Notes: a model not told the origin generated them from the letters alone. Numbered from the stretch's first letter, positions 16,963 through 27,188 are shown. The stretch: DNA of 64,000 nt from Streptomonospora nanhaiensis (GCF_013410565.1 NZ_JACCFO010000001.1:4216001-4280000), one strand, 5' to 3'. Made by a program: numbers and translations.

Positions 16963-18753
16963 ATGGGCGGGGTTGGACTGGCGCGCGCGGCGGCTGCGGC
17001 ACTCGTGCTGGCCGTGTCCGCGTCCGTGCCCGTAGCCGCGCCCGCGCTCGCCGCGCCGGCCGAACCGCCCGAGCCCTCCGCCACGGAGTCCCTGCCCGCC
17101 GCGCTGCCCGGCGACGGCGCGCGCCGCGAGACCAGCAACGCCATCCGGCTGGAACTGGGCGAGAACGGCGTCCTGCACGCCGAGGAGGCCATCTCCTTCG
17201 GCGCCGACCCGCCCGAGGAGTTCGTGCGCACCCTGGTGGTGCGCGAGCCCTACGACGCCGAGCACGACCGCCTCTTCGAGGTGAGCGACGTCTCGGCGGT
17301 GGACGTCTCCGGCGGCGCGGTCGAGGTGGAGCGCGCCGAGCGCGACGGCACCCTGGACCTGCGCATGGACACCGAGGGCCGCTCCGAGGTCGTGCTGCGC
17401 TACACCGTGCGCGGCGCCGTGGACCCGGTGGGCACCGGCACCGAGCTGGAGTGGACCGCCGTGGGCGGCTACAGCGCCCCCGTGGCCGAGACCACGGTGG
17501 TCGTGGACGCCGCCGTGCCGCCCAGCGCGCTGTCGTGCACGGCCGGCGCGCCGAGCAGCTCCATCTACTGCACCTCCTCCGACATGGGCGGCCACCAGGC
17601 GCTGCTGGCGCGCTTCCTGCAGACCGACATGGAGCCGGGCGACTTCCTCTACATCGTAGTGGGCTACCCGGCCGGGTCGATCGGCGGCGAGGCGATCCTG
17701 GAGCGCAACTGGTCGCTGCAGTCGGCGTTCGCCATCACCCCGGGCACCGCCACGGTGTTCGGGCTGCTGCTGCTGGTGCCGGTGGGCGGGCTGATCGCGC
17801 TGATCCGCATCCGCGGGCGCGACGAGCGGGCGCTGCGCACCGAGGCGGCGGCCGGGCGGGCGCCCGTGGCGGCCGCGGGCGGCGCCGCCGGGGAGCCCGA
17901 CGCGGTGCGGTTCCGCCCGCCCGACAACGTCCACCCCGGTCAGATCGGCACGCTCATCGACGAGCAGGCCGACGTGGTGGACATCACCGCCACCGTGGTG
18001 GACCTGGCGGTGCGCGGCCACCTCACCATCCGGGAGCTGCCGCACGCCCAGTACTCGGCGACCGACTGGCGGCTGGACAAGCGCCCCGGCCCCGTCGACG
18101 ACGACCTGCTGCCCTATGAGCGGATGCTGCTGGACGCGCTGTTCCACCAGTGGCACCAGGTCAAGCTCTCCGAGCTGGGCCGCAGCGAGTTCCCGGCGCG
18201 GCTGTCGGAGGTGCGCGACGAGCTGTACCGCGACATGGTGCGGCTGAAGTGGTTCGCCAACCGGCCCAACGTGGAGCGCAACCGGTGGGCGACCGTGGGC
18301 ATCGCCATCACGGTGGTGGGCGTGGTGCTGACCGTGCTGCTGGCGGTCTTCACCCAGGCGGCGTTCACCGGGCTGGCCGTGGTGATCGCCGGCGCCGCGG
18401 TGACGGTGGGCGCGCAGTTCATGCCGGCCAAGACCCGGCAGGGCAGCGTGGTGTTCGCCCACACCCTGGGGTTCCGCGACTACCTGCTCAGCGCCGAGGC
18501 CGAGGACGTGCCGCCGCGGCATCGCGTGGCGCTGTTCTCGCGCTACCTGCCCTACGCCATCATCTTCGACAACGTCGACCGGTGGGCGGCGATCCTGGCC
18601 TCGGCCAGCAGCGAGGACCCCGCCGACGGGCTGCCCTGGTACGTGGGCCCCGACGACTGGAAGCTCCAGGACTTCGCCGACTCCATCCGGTCCTTCGCGC
18701 TGACGCTGACGGGGGTCATCTCCAACACGCGGCAGTTCCGCACGCTGCGCTGA
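16963..18753 (+). CDS. DUF2207-domain membrane protein
   Basis: A 596-aa exported protein. A signal peptide (1-33, ending near ALAAPAEP) leads to an extracellular beta-rich domain with two cysteines (SALSCT...IYCTSS), a span at about 260-283, a cytosolic linker with FRPPDNVHPGQIGTLID, two adjacent spans (about 445-485), and the conserved DUF2207 C-terminal block RDYLLSAE and VALFSRYLPYAIIFDNV. The family is widespread in bacteria with no established role. ATG 16963 begins the signal peptide. It is divergent from the peptidase pair and 45 bp upstream of dtd. Confidence 0.87.
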   Translation: MGGVGLARAAAAALVLAVSASVPVAAPALAAPAEPPEPSATESLPAALPGDGARRETSNAIRLELGENGVLHAEEAISFGADPPEEFVRTLVVREPYDAEHDRLFEVSDVSAVDVSGGAVEVERAERDGTLDLRMDTEGRSEVVLRYTVRGAVDPVGTGTELEWTAVGGYSAPVAETTVVVDAAVPPSALSCTAGAPSSSIYCTSSDMGGHQALLARFLQTDMEPGDFLYIVVGYPAGSIGGEAILERNWSLQSAFAITPGTATVFGLLLLVPVGGLIALIRIRGRDERALRTEAAAGRAPVAAAGGAAGEPDAVRFRPPDNVHPGQIGTLIDEQADVVDITATVVDLAVRGHLTIRELPHAQYSATDWRLDKRPGPVDDDLLPYERMLLDALFHQWHQVKLSELGRSEFPARLSEVRDELYRDMVRLKWFANRPNVERNRWATVGIAITVVGVVLTVLLAVFTQAAFTGLAVVIAGAAVTVGAQFMPAKTRQGSVVFAHTLGFRDYLLSAEAEDVPPRHRVALFSRYLPYAIIFDNVDRWAAILASASSEDPADGLPWYVGPDDWKLQDFADSIRSFALTLTGVISNTRQFRTLR

Positions 18754-18798
18754 GGCGCCGCGGACCGACACGTCTGGTCGAGAAGGGGAGGGACGCGC

Positions 18799-19224
18799 AT
18801 GCGGGCGGTCCTGCAGCGGGTGTCGCACGCCCGGGTCACGGTGGAGGGCGCCGTGGTCGGCGAGATCACCGGTCCGGGCCTGATGGCGCTGGTGGGGGTG
18901 ACCCACACCGACACCGAGGCCGAGGCGCGGCGCCTGGCGGCCAAGATCTGGGGGCTGCGGATCCTGGAGGGCGAGCGGTCGTGCTCGGAGGTGGGCGCGC
19001 CGGTGCTGGTGGTCAGCCAGTTCACGCTGTACGGGGACGCCCGGAAGGGCCGCCGGCCCACATGGCAGGCGGCGGCCCCCGGTCCCGTGGCCGAGCCGCT
19101 GGTCGACGCCGTTGTCAAAGAGCTGCGCGACCTCGGAGCCCGCGTCGAGACGGGGGTGTTCGGCGCGATGATGTCGGTGTCGCTGACGAACGAGGGGCCG
19201 TTCACCGTCGTCGTCGAGGTGTGA
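18799..19224 (+). CDS. dtd: D-aminoacyl-tRNA deacylase
   Basis: A 141-aa enzyme that removes D-amino acids (and glycine from tRNA-Ala) mischarged on tRNA. It begins [17 protein letters not shown] and carries both family motifs: SQFTLYGD (catalytic Ser-Gln-Thr region) and [12 protein letters not shown], the NxGP(V/F)T loop that makes D-chirality selection. Full length. A GGGAGGGACGCGC purine stretch lies ahead of ATG 18799. It is 45 bp after the DUF2207 gene and may be read through from its promoter. Confidence 0.95.
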   Translation: MRAVLQRVSHARVTVEGAVVGEITGPGLMALVGVTHTDTEAEARRLAAKIWGLRILEGERSCSEVGAPVLVVSQFTLYGDARKGRRPTWQAAAPGPVAEPLVDAVVKELRDLGARVETGVFGAMMSVSLTNEGPFTVVVEV

Positions 19225-19232
19225 ACGGCCGA

Positions 19233-19269
19233 CGGCGGCGGTGCCGCCGGGCCCGCCCGGTGCCCGGGC
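19233..19269. terminator. Tandem stem-loops between dtd and regX3
   Basis: CGGCGGC/GCCGCCG (19233-19249) and GCCCGG/CCGGGC (19255-19269), each with a 3-nt loop, fill the convergent gap. No T-tract in either direction. Confidence 0.45.
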
Positions 19270-19292
19270 CGGGCGCTGGTGGGGCGCGGGGG

Positions 19293-19981
<689 letters not shown>

Positions 19982-19985
<4 letters not shown>

Positions 19986-21160
19986 TGTGCTGCCTCCTGA
20001 TTGGTGTTCTCACCGGGGCTGAGCGGCTCCCGGGTCTGGGCGCGGGGCAGACGCAAGGTGAACGTCGACCCCGACCCCTCCTTGCTCCACACGGTCACTT
20101 CCCCGCGGTGGTGCGTCATGATGTGCTTGACGATCGCCAGGCCGAGGCCGGTGCCTCCGGTGGCCCGGCTCCGAGCGGCGTCCACACGGTAGAACCGCTC
20201 GAAGATGCGTTCCAGGTCCTGGGTGGGGATACCGATCCCCTGGTCGGCGACGCTGATCTCGACCATGTCGTCGACGGCCTCGGCGGTGACCGACACCCGG
20301 GTGCGCTCGGGGCTGTAGGCGACGGCGTTGGCCACCAGGTTGCGCATGGCGGTCACCAGCAGGCCCTCGTCGCCCAGCACGGTGGTGTCCTCGGTGCCGC
20401 TGGAGACGAGTTCGATCTCCTTGGCGTCGGCGGCCATGCGGACGGCGTCGAGGGCCTCGTCGACGACGCTCTCCATGGAGATGCGGTCGGGTTCGGCCAT
20501 CGGCTCGGCGCCCTGGATCCGCGACAGCGTGATGAGATCCTGGATGACGCTGGTCAGCCGGGCGGCCTCCTGCTGCATGCGCCCGGTGAAGCGGCGCACG
20601 GCCTCGGGGTCGTCGCTGGCGTCGGCCACGGTCTCGGCCAGCAGCGACAGCGCGCCGACCGGGGTCTTGAGCTCGTGGCTGATGTTGGCGACGAAGTCGC
20701 GGCGCACGGCCTCGACGCGGCGCCGCTCGGTCTGGTCCTCGGCGAGCACCAGCACCAGGCCGGTGCCGCCCAGGGGGGCCACGCGCACGGCGAAGGAGGT
20801 GGAATCGGGTCCGAACTTGTGGACGGCGACCTCGATCTCGGTCTCGCGGATGACGCCGTCGCGGCGCACCTGGCGGGCCAGGGCGAGCAGGTCGCCGATG
20901 ACGAGTTCGTCGCCGCGGACGATCCCGTAGGCGCGGGCGGCGGAGCTGGCGCGCAGCACCCGGTCGGCGGAGTCGAGGACCACCGCTGAGGAGGGCAGCG
21001 CGGCGAGCACCTCGGCGATGCCGGCGGGCAGCTCGGTCCGGGTCTGCGGCTCGTGGGCGCGGGAGCCGCCCGACTCGCTGATGCGGAACGCCAGACCCGC
21101 CGCGACGCCTGTCACGAGGCCGACGAGTCCCGCTATAGCGGCGAGCAGTTCTCCTTGCAC
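19982..21160 (-). CDS. senX3: Phosphate-sensing histidine kinase (SenX3/PhoR type)
   Basis: A 392-aa kinase with a single N-terminal span (about 5-25), a PAS-like domain (about 50-145), HisKA with the phospho-accepting histidine at 162 in ANISHELKTPVGAL, and HATPase boxes (NLVANAVAYSP, DQGIGIP, GGTGLGLAIV). The short membrane anchor without a large sensor loop is characteristic; these kinases are thought to read the Pst/PhoU state rather than phosphate directly. GTG 21160 follows TACGAT by 6 nt, a leaderless arrangement. phoU is divergently transcribed next door. Confidence 0.94.
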
Positions 21161-21166
21161 AGTTCG

Positions 21167-21172
21167 ATCGTA
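21167..21172 (-). promoter_or_regulatory. -10 box, leaderless promoter of senX3-regX3
   Basis: Minus strand TACGAT, 6 nt, GTG 21160. The Pho-type direct repeat lies 50-90 bp upstream. Confidence 0.55.
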
Positions 21173-21220
21173 AGCGGCGGATGGCCTGCTTTACCCTTCT
21201 GACCACGGGTTACAACCGAG

Positions 21221-21260
21221 GTTTCGTCACTATTCACCGATGATTCCGAAATGATTCAGC
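21221..21260 (+). promoter_or_regulatory. Pho/RegX3-type box: four 7-bp direct repeats at 11-bp spacing
   Basis: GTTTCGT (21221), ATTCACC (21232), ATTCCGA (21243) and ATTCAGC (21254), each separated by exactly 4 nt. This is the architecture of the streptomycete PHO box (GTTCACC units every 11 bp). It lies between senX3 and phoU, so it probably gives autoregulation and control of phoU. Confidence 0.72.
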
Positions 21261-21282
21261 TACGACCTGGGACGATGTGAAC

Positions 21283-21945
21283 ATGCGCGATACCTATCAT
21301 GAGGAGCTTGACGCCCTCGGTGAGCGCCTCGTCGAGATGACGCGGCTCGCCCGGCACGCGATCGCACGCGCCACCACGGCGCTGCTCGACGCGGATCTCA
21401 ACGCCGCGCAGGAGGTGATCTCCGGCGACGAGGAGCTCAACCGCCTCGACGAGGAGATCGAGGCCAGCGCCTTCGACCTGATGGCCCGCCAGCAGCCGGT
21501 GGCCTCGGACCTGCGGGTCATCATCACGGCCCTGCACATGTCCGGCGACCTGGAGCGGATGGGCGACCACGCGGTCCACATCGCCAAGATCGCCCGCCGG
21601 CGCCACCCCGACTCCGCCATTCCCGCCGAGCTGCGGTCCACGGTCCTGGAGATGGGCCACCAGGCCGAGCTGCTCGTCATCAAGGCCGGAGAGGTCGTGG
21701 CGCAGCGCGACGCCGACACCGCGCTGGAGCTGGACAAGGACGACGACCGCATGGACCGGCTGCGCCGCCGGCTGCTGACCCGGATCCTGGACCCGGGGTG
21801 GAACCACGGGGTGGAGGCCACCATGGACGTCACCCTGGCCGGGCGGTTCTACGAGCGCTTCGGCGACCACGCCGTGCACGTGGCCGACAACCTGGTCTAC
21901 ATGGTCACCGGCCAGCGGCCCAAGGACATGGACACCGAGAGCTGA
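21283..21945 (+). CDS. phoU: Phosphate-signalling protein PhoU
   Basis: A 220-aa all-helical protein of two PhoU three-helix repeats. It starts MRDTYHEELDALGERLVEM. Each repeat has its acidic metal-cluster motif, DLERMGDHAVHIAKI in the first half and YERFGDHAVHVADN in the second, both matching E/DxxxD. It dampens kinase signalling and phosphate uptake when phosphate is plentiful. An in-frame GTG two codons earlier (21277) is an alternative start. No pst transporter genes are in the window. Confidence 0.95.
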   Translation: MRDTYHEELDALGERLVEMTRLARHAIARATTALLDADLNAAQEVISGDEELNRLDEEIEASAFDLMARQQPVASDLRVIITALHMSGDLERMGDHAVHIAKIARRRHPDSAIPAELRSTVLEMGHQAELLVIKAGEVVAQRDADTALELDKDDDRMDRLRRRLLTRILDPGWNHGVEATMDVTLAGRFYERFGDHAVHVADNLVYMVTGQRPKDMDTES

Positions 21946-21946
21946 C

Positions 21947-22018
21947 CCGGGCCTGCGGGCCCGGCCGAGACGGCGCGCCGCCGCGCAGCGTGGCGAAGAT
22001 CACGCGGTGCGGCGGCGC
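21947..22018 (+). terminator. Two stem-loops after phoU
   Basis: CCGGGCC/GGCCCGG (21947-21964) is followed by a larger hairpin, GCGCCGCCGC/GCGGCGGCGC (21975-22018), with an inner CGTG/CACG helix. No T-tract. Confidence 0.5.
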
Positions 22019-22326
22019 GGTGCTTTGGGGCGGCGCGCGGAGGTCGAGGGGGCGGAGGTCGGGCCACCGGCCGGTGGTGAGATCATGGGGGGAGGTCTTC
22101 ACCTTCACCCTGCGTGCTCGCCGTGCGGCCGCGCGGCCCGGCGGCGGGGCCGGCGGGCACCCCGCGCGGCACGGGCCCGGACCGTATTCCACCAGGTCCG
22201 AAGCACCTCGGGTGAGCTTTGTCAAGACCCCGAAAGCGGCATTGACCTGCGCGTACGTAAACCGAATAGGTACGTTAAGTCACAGATTCGTGGTATCCTG
22301 GTGGTAGCGGAAGGGGTACTTGTCAC
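22019..22326 (+). other. carD leader and promoter region
   Basis: No gene supported. The right 130 bp drop in GC. Promoter-like hexamers: TTGACC (22241-22246) with ATAGGT 18 bp downstream, and TATCCT (22293-22298). A GGAAGGGG ribosome site precedes carD. Confidence 0.45.
22293..22298 (+). promoter_or_regulatory. Candidate -10 box of carD
   Basis: TATCCT, 28 nt before ATG 22327. Here the message would carry a short leader with ribosome site, unlike the leaderless genes nearby. No matching -35 at 17 bp. Confidence 0.4.
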
Positions 22327-22809
22327 ATGACTTTCAAGGTCGGCGACACCGTTGTCTATCCCCACCATGGGGCTGCCCGTGTTGAGGCGATCGAGACTCG
22401 CACCATTAAGGGCCAGGATAAGACCTACCTCGTTCTGAGGGTCGACAAGGGTGATCTCACAGTACGCGTACCGGCGGACAACGCCCAGGATGTCGGCGTT
22501 CGTGACGTGGTCGGGCAGGATGGCCTCGACCGCGTCTTCGAGGTGCTGCGCGCACCGCACACCGAGGAGCCCACGAACTGGTCGCGGCGCTACAAGGCGA
22601 ACCTGGAGAAGCTCGCCTCCGGCGACGTGAACAAGGTCGCCGAGGTCGTCCGCGACCTCTGGCGCCGCGACAAGGAGCGCGGGCTTTCGGCCGGCGAGAA
22701 GCGCATGCTGGCCAAGGCGCGGCAGATTCTGGTAAGTGAGCTCGCCCTCGCCGAGAAGACGAACGAGGACAAGGCCGAGGCGCTTCTCGACGAAGTTCTC
22801 ACGAACTGA
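22327..22809 (+). CDS. carD: CarD-family RNA polymerase-binding regulator
   Basis: A 160-aa global transcription factor. The N-terminal RNA-polymerase-interaction domain (1-60) starts [23 protein letters not shown]; the C-terminal helical DNA-binding domain includes [17 protein letters not shown], where the conserved tryptophan wedges into the upstream edge of the transcription bubble. It stabilises open complexes, especially at GC-rich stable-RNA promoters, and is essential in mycobacteria. Full length and highly typical. Codons here are less GC-biased than in neighbours, as is common for highly expressed genes. ispF follows 37 bp later. Confidence 0.97.
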   Translation: MTFKVGDTVVYPHHGAARVEAIETRTIKGQDKTYLVLRVDKGDLTVRVPADNAQDVGVRDVVGQDGLDRVFEVLRAPHTEEPTNWSRRYKANLEKLASGDVNKVAEVVRDLWRRDKERGLSAGEKRMLAKARQILVSELALAEKTNEDKAEALLDEVLTN

Positions 22810-22846
22810 TATTCGGCCACGAAGAACAATTCAGTTGATGGTGAAA

Positions 22847-23317
22847 ATGCCAAGGGTGGGCGTCGGGACCGACGTCCACCCTTTCATGTCCGGGAGAATC
22901 CTTTTTCTGGCCGGTTTGGAATGGCCGGGCGAGGACGGTGTGAGCGGGCACTCCGACGGCGACGTCGCCGCCCACGCCGCCTGCGACGCGCTGTTCTCGG
23001 CCTGCGGGCTGGGCGACCTCGGCGCGCAGTTCGGCACCTCCGACCCCCGCTGGAAGGGCGCCTCGGGTGTCGCGCTCCTGAGAGAGGCGGCGGCGCGGGT
23101 GCGGGCGGCCGGGTTCGAGATCGGCAACGTCGCGGTGCAGGTCGTCGGCAACCGGCCGAAGTTCGCCCCCCGGCGCGCCGAGGCCGAGAAGGTGCTGTCG
23201 GAGGCGGTGGGCGCGCCGGTGACCGTGTCGGCCACCACCACCGACGGCCTGGGGCTGACCGGCCGGGGCGAGGGGATCGCCGCGATCGCCACCGCCCTGT
23301 GCGTGCCGGGCGACTAG
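22847..23317 (+). CDS. ispF: 2-C-methyl-D-erythritol 2,4-cyclodiphosphate synthase
   Basis: A 156-aa enzyme of the MEP isoprenoid pathway that cyclises CDP-ME 2-phosphate. It begins [13 protein letters not shown] with metal ligands Asp9 and His11; the third ligand is His43 (AAHAACDAL); SGHSDGDV and the end motif [20 protein letters not shown] are intact. ATG 22847 is preferred over ATG 22838 because it starts the conserved strand. In many actinobacteria ispD lies between carD and ispF; here only 37 bp separate them, so ispD must be elsewhere. Probably co-transcribed with carD. Confidence 0.95.
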   Translation: MPRVGVGTDVHPFMSGRILFLAGLEWPGEDGVSGHSDGDVAAHAACDALFSACGLGDLGAQFGTSDPRWKGASGVALLREAAARVRAAGFEIGNVAVQVVGNRPKFAPRRAEAEKVLSEAVGAPVTVSATTTDGLGLTGRGEGIAAIATALCVPGD

Positions 23318-23331
23318 CGGCCCGCTGAGAC

Positions 23332-23376
23332 GCGAAGCGCCCTGCCGGTCCGCCAGGGGCCGGCAGGGCGCTTCGC
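23332..23376. terminator. 17-bp perfect stem-loop between ispF and the tail-rich membrane gene
   Basis: Perfect inverted arms (23332-23348 and 23360-23376) around an 11-nt loop, between convergent genes, 14 bp after the ispF stop. It can serve both strands. No T-run. Confidence 0.65.
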
Positions 23377-23431
23377 GGTGCGCCGCGTGCGGGCGGGGGC
23401 CGGGTCGGTCCGCCGCGCCGCAGGAGGGCGC

Positions 23432-25360
23432 TCAGTCCTCGTCAGGGGGTGTGGGCTGGCTGCGCACCCGGTTGGACGGCGGCTCCGCCGGGAACGGCGA
23501 GGACCCCTGCCGCCGGGGCGAGCGCCGGGGCTTGAGGACCATGGGCCGCTTCTCGATGGGCGGCGCGGCGGAGTGCGCCGGGCCCTCGGGCGGGGGGAGC
23601 GGGTCGGGCTCGGCAGCGGCGGGGGCGGGCTCGGAGTCCTCTGCGGCGGGCGCGGTCGGGTCGGCCCCGGGCTGTTCGGGAGCGGCGGTCAGCGGCTCGC
23701 CCTCGTCATTGGTCGGATCACCCGGCGGCAGGTCGTCCACGAACCCGTCCTCCGCGAAGGCGGGCTCGGAGTCGGCATCGGTGCCGTGCCGCTCCGCCGG
23801 GGAACCCGGCGCGCCCGGCGGGGCCTGCGCCGCCCGCTTGATGGGGTTCTCGCGGCGGGTGCGCCTGGGCAGGTCGGAGCCGGCGCCGTCGGGGCCATCC
23901 GGGGCGTCGGAACGGTCGCCGTCGCCGGCGGCGGCGACCGAGAGCGCCGGGGCGGGGGCGTCGGCGGCGGTGCCGTCCTCGCCATGGGTGTCGGCGGTGT
24001 CGCCGGTGCCGGCCGCGCCGGTCCGCTCCGGCTCCGCGCGCGGGCGGTCGTCGTCGGCGGCGGTGCGCGGCACCGCGCCCCAGGCCGCGTAGACGTCATC
24101 GGAGTCGGCGCGGTCATCGTGGTCGTCACGGCCGCCGGTGGCCGCGTCCCGGTCCCCGTCCGCGTGCGCGGGTTCGGACCGGGCGGCGGTTGCGGTTTCG
24201 GCGGAGGGGTCCCCGGCGGCCGGGGCGGGGGTCTCCTCGGGCGCGGCCGCCGCGCCGCGGCGCGCGGCGGCGGCGTCGTCGGCGCCGGCGGGGCCGAGCG
24301 GGGAGTCCGGCGCGGCGGACCTCGTGTCCTCAACGCCGGTGTCCTCGGCGCGGAGCGCGTGGCGCAGGGCCAGCGGGTGGGTGCGGACGGTGCCGGTGTC
24401 GGGCTCGGGGCCGCCGGCGGACTCGGGCCACAGCGGCTTGGCGTCGACGCCGTCGTCGGCGCGGTCGGCCGGGACGGTGTCGGCGACGGGTTCGGGGCGC
24501 GCCACGCGCTCCTCGGTGCGGCGCCCGGCCGCCGGAGGCGCCGGCTGGGCGGCGGCTCCGGCCATGCCGCGGTCGTCGGTGCCCTCGCGGTCGAACAGCT
24601 CCTCCCGGCCGGCTGAGGCGGTGTCGACCCCCACGGGCCGCCCCTCGTACCGGTCGGGTGCGGGGTCGTCGGCGGGGCCGGGGTAGTCCAGGCGGTGCGT
24701 GGGGTCGTCGTCGCGCAGCAGCCGGGGCGCCTCGTCGGCCGGGCGCGGGCGCCGCGCGAGGCCGTCCTCCTCGGCCAGGGCGGCGGGCTCGGTGGCGGCC
24801 GGTGCGGCGAGCGGCGCGGTCGGCGGCTCGGTGCCGTCGTCGACGGGCTCGGCCCGGCGGCGCGCGGCCCGGGGCCGGGTGCCGGGGATCTCGCCGCGCA
24901 GGTGCATGACCACCGAGAGGAAGATGCGGAAGGCCGCGAGCAGCGCCACCCACGGCGCGACGGCGGCGACGACCACGGCGACGTCGGGGAGCAGCACCAG
25001 GCCGTAGGCCCGCAGCGCGCTGGCGCCCGCAGCGAGCAGGATCAGCAGCAGGATGAGGGCGTCGACCCACAGGCGCCGGGAGCGGGGGGCGGTGCGCAGC
25101 AGGTAGCCGCCCCAGAACGCCATCAGCATCAGCAGGGTGAACGCGCCGGGGTAGAGGTGGGCGTAGCGGCGGTCGATGTTGCCCTGCACGGCGATCTGGT
25201 AGATGCCGTTGTAGGAGAGCAGGACGGCGCAGGCCGCGATCACGAGGACGCCCAGCGCGGTCACGGCGACGGCGGCGAAGCGCGAGCCGGACCTGGGCGG
25301 CGCGTGGGGGCCGCCCGCGTCGCGTGCACCTGGGGTTTTGGAGGAGGGTTTACCGGCCAT
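23432..25360 (-). CDS. Four-span membrane protein with ~480-residue Pro/acidic tail (DUF2637-like?)
   Basis: A 642-aa protein. Residues 28-153 hold four spans with YNGIYQIAVQGN and FWGGYLLRTAPRSRR between them, resembling DUF2637 (SpdB-like) proteins; this assignment is tentative. Residues 160-642 are low-complexity, rich in Pro, Ala, Asp and Glu, and end with a basic patch (PMVLKPRRSPRRQG). Such tails are usually disordered. No enzyme motif is visible. ATG 25360 has no good ribosome site; a TACCCT box lies 10 nt upstream. It is wedged between ispF and cysS, which in relatives are often closer together. Confidence 0.7.
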   Translation of the reverse strand: MAGKPSSKTPGARDAGGPHAPPRSGSRFAAVAVTALGVLVIAACAVLLSYNGIYQIAVQGNIDRRYAHLYPGAFTLLMLMAFWGGYLLRTAPRSRRLWVDALILLLILLAAGASALRAYGLVLLPDVAVVVAAVAPWVALLAAFRIFLSVVMHLRGEIPGTRPRAARRRAEPVDDGTEPPTAPLAAPAATEPAALAEEDGLARRPRPADEAPRLLRDDDPTHRLDYPGPADDPAPDRYEGRPVGVDTASAGREELFDREGTDDRGMAGAAAQPAPPAAGRRTEERVARPEPVADTVPADRADDGVDAKPLWPESAGGPEPDTGTVRTHPLALRHALRAEDTGVEDTRSAAPDSPLGPAGADDAAAARRGAAAAPEETPAPAAGDPSAETATAARSEPAHADGDRDAATGGRDDHDDRADSDDVYAAWGAVPRTAADDDRPRAEPERTGAAGTGDTADTHGEDGTAADAPAPALSVAAAGDGDRSDAPDGPDGAGSDLPRRTRRENPIKRAAQAPPGAPGSPAERHGTDADSEPAFAEDGFVDDLPPGDPTNDEGEPLTAAPEQPGADPTAPAAEDSEPAPAAAEPDPLPPPEGPAHSAAPPIEKRPMVLKPRRSPRRQGSSPFPAEPPSNRVRSQPTPPDED

Positions 25361-25784
25361 GGTGCGCAGAAGGGTAGCCCAGCGAACACGGCGAACACGA
25401 GGTCGCGCCCGAAACCGACCGCAAGAGGCGGGGCGCGCGTCCGCGGCGGAATGGGAATTTGTCCAGTTCGGTGGTGATTATCTTGCTCTGGGTTACGAGC
25501 GGGCGGACCTCCGGTAGCGACACGCGGGATTCAGCTCACATGGCGCCGGGAATTGCGGTCGGCCGGATTTCCGTTCGGGTGGGAACCGGTTTTCGGCGGG
25601 CCGCATACCGCCCTTCGGCCGCGCGCCGGGCGGCGGGGCGGGGGAAAGGGCGCAACGGGTGCCGCGCCCCTGGTCGGCGGCCGGTGAAGGGGGCCGCGGG
25701 AAAGGGCGGGGGCGCGTTGATCCGGGGGCGGTCGGCTGTGGACGAACCGGCCGTGGTACACGGGGAAACGGCTACCCTTGCAGT
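25361..25784. other. Divergent intergenic region upstream of cysS
   Basis: No gene supported on either strand. The section 25440-25570 is distinctly AT-richer, with TTGTCC and GATTAT-like hexamers at non-standard spacing. The remainder is GC-rich; the cysS -10 box lies at the right end. Confidence 0.45.
25773..25778 (+). promoter_or_regulatory. -10 box, leaderless promoter of cysS
   Basis: TACCCT, 6 nt, GTG 25785. No ribosome site between them. Confidence 0.55.
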
Positions 25785-27188
25785 GTGAGTCTGCGCTTCT
25801 ACGACACCAGTGCCCGGCAGGTCCGCGACTTCACGCCCCTGCGCGAGGGGTGTGCCTCGCTGTACCTGTGCGGTGCCACGGTGCAGGCGCCGCCGCACAT
25901 CGGGCACATCCGCTCGGGCGTGAACTTCGACATTCTGCGGCGCTGGCTCACCTACCACGGCTACCGCGTCACGCTGTGCCGCAACGTCACCGACATCGAC
26001 GACAAGATCATCAACGTCGCCCGCGGTGAGGGCGTGGAGTGGTGGGAGGTCGCCGAACGCAACCAGCGGGCGTTCACCGCGGCCTACGACACCCTCGGCT
26101 GCCTGCCGCCCACCGTCGAGCCGCGCGCCACCGGCCACGTGCCCGAGATGATCGAGCTGATGCGCCGGCTCATCGACCGCGGCCACGCCTATCCGGCCGC
26201 CGACGGCTCCGGCGACGTCTACTTCGACGTCACCTCGTTCCCCGACTACGGCGCGCTGTCCAACCAGCGCCCCGACCAGATGCGGGGGGCCGCCGACACC
26301 GACGACGACCGCCGCAAGCGCGACCCCCGCGACTTCGCGCTGTGGAAGGGCGCCCGGCCGGGCGAGCCCAGCTGGGAGACCCCGTGGGGGCGGGGGCGGC
26401 CGGGCTGGCACCTGGAGTGCTCGGCCATGTCCACCAAGTACCTCGGCGGCTCCTTCGACATCCACGGCGGCGGGCTCGACCTCGTCTTCCCCCACCACGA
26501 GAACGAGGTCGCGCAGTCCCGCGCCGCCGGCGACGGGTTCGCGCGGTACTGGCTGCACAACGGCCTGCTCACCATGGGCGGCGAGAAGATGAGCAAGTCG
26601 CTGGGCAACTCCCTGCTCATCCCCGACATGGTGCGCAAGGTCCGTCCGGTGGAGCTGCGCTACTACCTCGCCCAGGCGCACTACCGCTCGGTCATCGACT
26701 ACTCCGACGACGCCCTGGCGGAGGCCGCGGCGGCGTTCCAGCGGGTCGAGGGCTTCCTGACCCGCGCGGTCGAGGTCGTGGGCGCGGTCGAGCCCGCCGG
26801 GCGGGTGCCCGGCCCGTTCGCCGCGGCCATGGACGACGACCTCGGGGTGTCCCAGGCGCTGGCGGTGCTGCACGGGCACGTGCGCGACGGCAACACCGCC
26901 ATCACCGAGGGCGGCAAGGAGCGCATCGCCGAGTTGGCGGGGCAGGTGCGGGCCATGCTGGCCGTCCTGGGGCTGGACCCGCTGTCCGACACCTGGACGC
27001 AGAGCGCCGATTCCGGGCTGAGCGACGTCGTCGACTCTTTGGTGGCCGTGGCCCTGGAGCAACGGCAGGCGGCGCGGGCCCGCAAGGACTACGCGGCGGC
27101 CGACGCCATCCGCGACCAGCTGCTGGCGGCGGGCGTGGTGGTCGAGGACACCCCGCGCGGCCCGCGCTGGGAGCTGCGCCGCTCCTAG
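25785..27188 (+). CDS. cysS: Cysteinyl-tRNA synthetase
   Basis: A 467-aa class I synthetase. HIGH box in [11 protein letters not shown] (38-41), zinc-site cysteine Cys29 in YLCGATV and later WHLECSAMS and HHENEVAQ, and KMSKSLGN near residue 268. Length and KMSKS distinguish it from MshC, the cysteine ligase of mycothiol synthesis, which is shorter. GTG 25785 begins the conserved region, and the longer upstream open frame lacks domain similarity. It charges tRNA-Cys; the pool of cysteine also feeds mycothiol (mshA lies 18 kb upstream). rlmB follows. Confidence 0.96.
   Translation: MSLRFYDTSARQVRDFTPLREGCASLYLCGATVQAPPHIGHIRSGVNFDILRRWLTYHGYRVTLCRNVTDIDDKIINVARGEGVEWWEVAERNQRAFTAAYDTLGCLPPTVEPRATGHVPEMIELMRRLIDRGHAYPAADGSGDVYFDVTSFPDYGALSNQRPDQMRGAADTDDDRRKRDPRDFALWKGARPGEPSWETPWGRGRPGWHLECSAMSTKYLGGSFDIHGGGLDLVFPHHENEVAQSRAAGDGFARYWLHNGLLTMGGEKMSKSLGNSLLIPDMVRKVRPVELRYYLAQAHYRSVIDYSDDALAEAAAAFQRVEGFLTRAVEVVGAVEPAGRVPGPFAAAMDDDLGVSQALAVLHGHVRDGNTAITEGGKERIAELAGQVRAMLAVLGLDPLSDTWTQSADSGLSDVVDSLVAVALEQRQAARARKDYAAADAIRDQLLAAGVVVEDTPRGPRWELRRS

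Noticed and set aside
25785-27188. Possible mycothiol ligase MshC instead of CysS, since mshA is in the window.
   Set aside because: Length 467 aa, KMSKSLGN and the C-terminal anticodon-binding region fit cysteinyl-tRNA synthetase; MshC is shorter.
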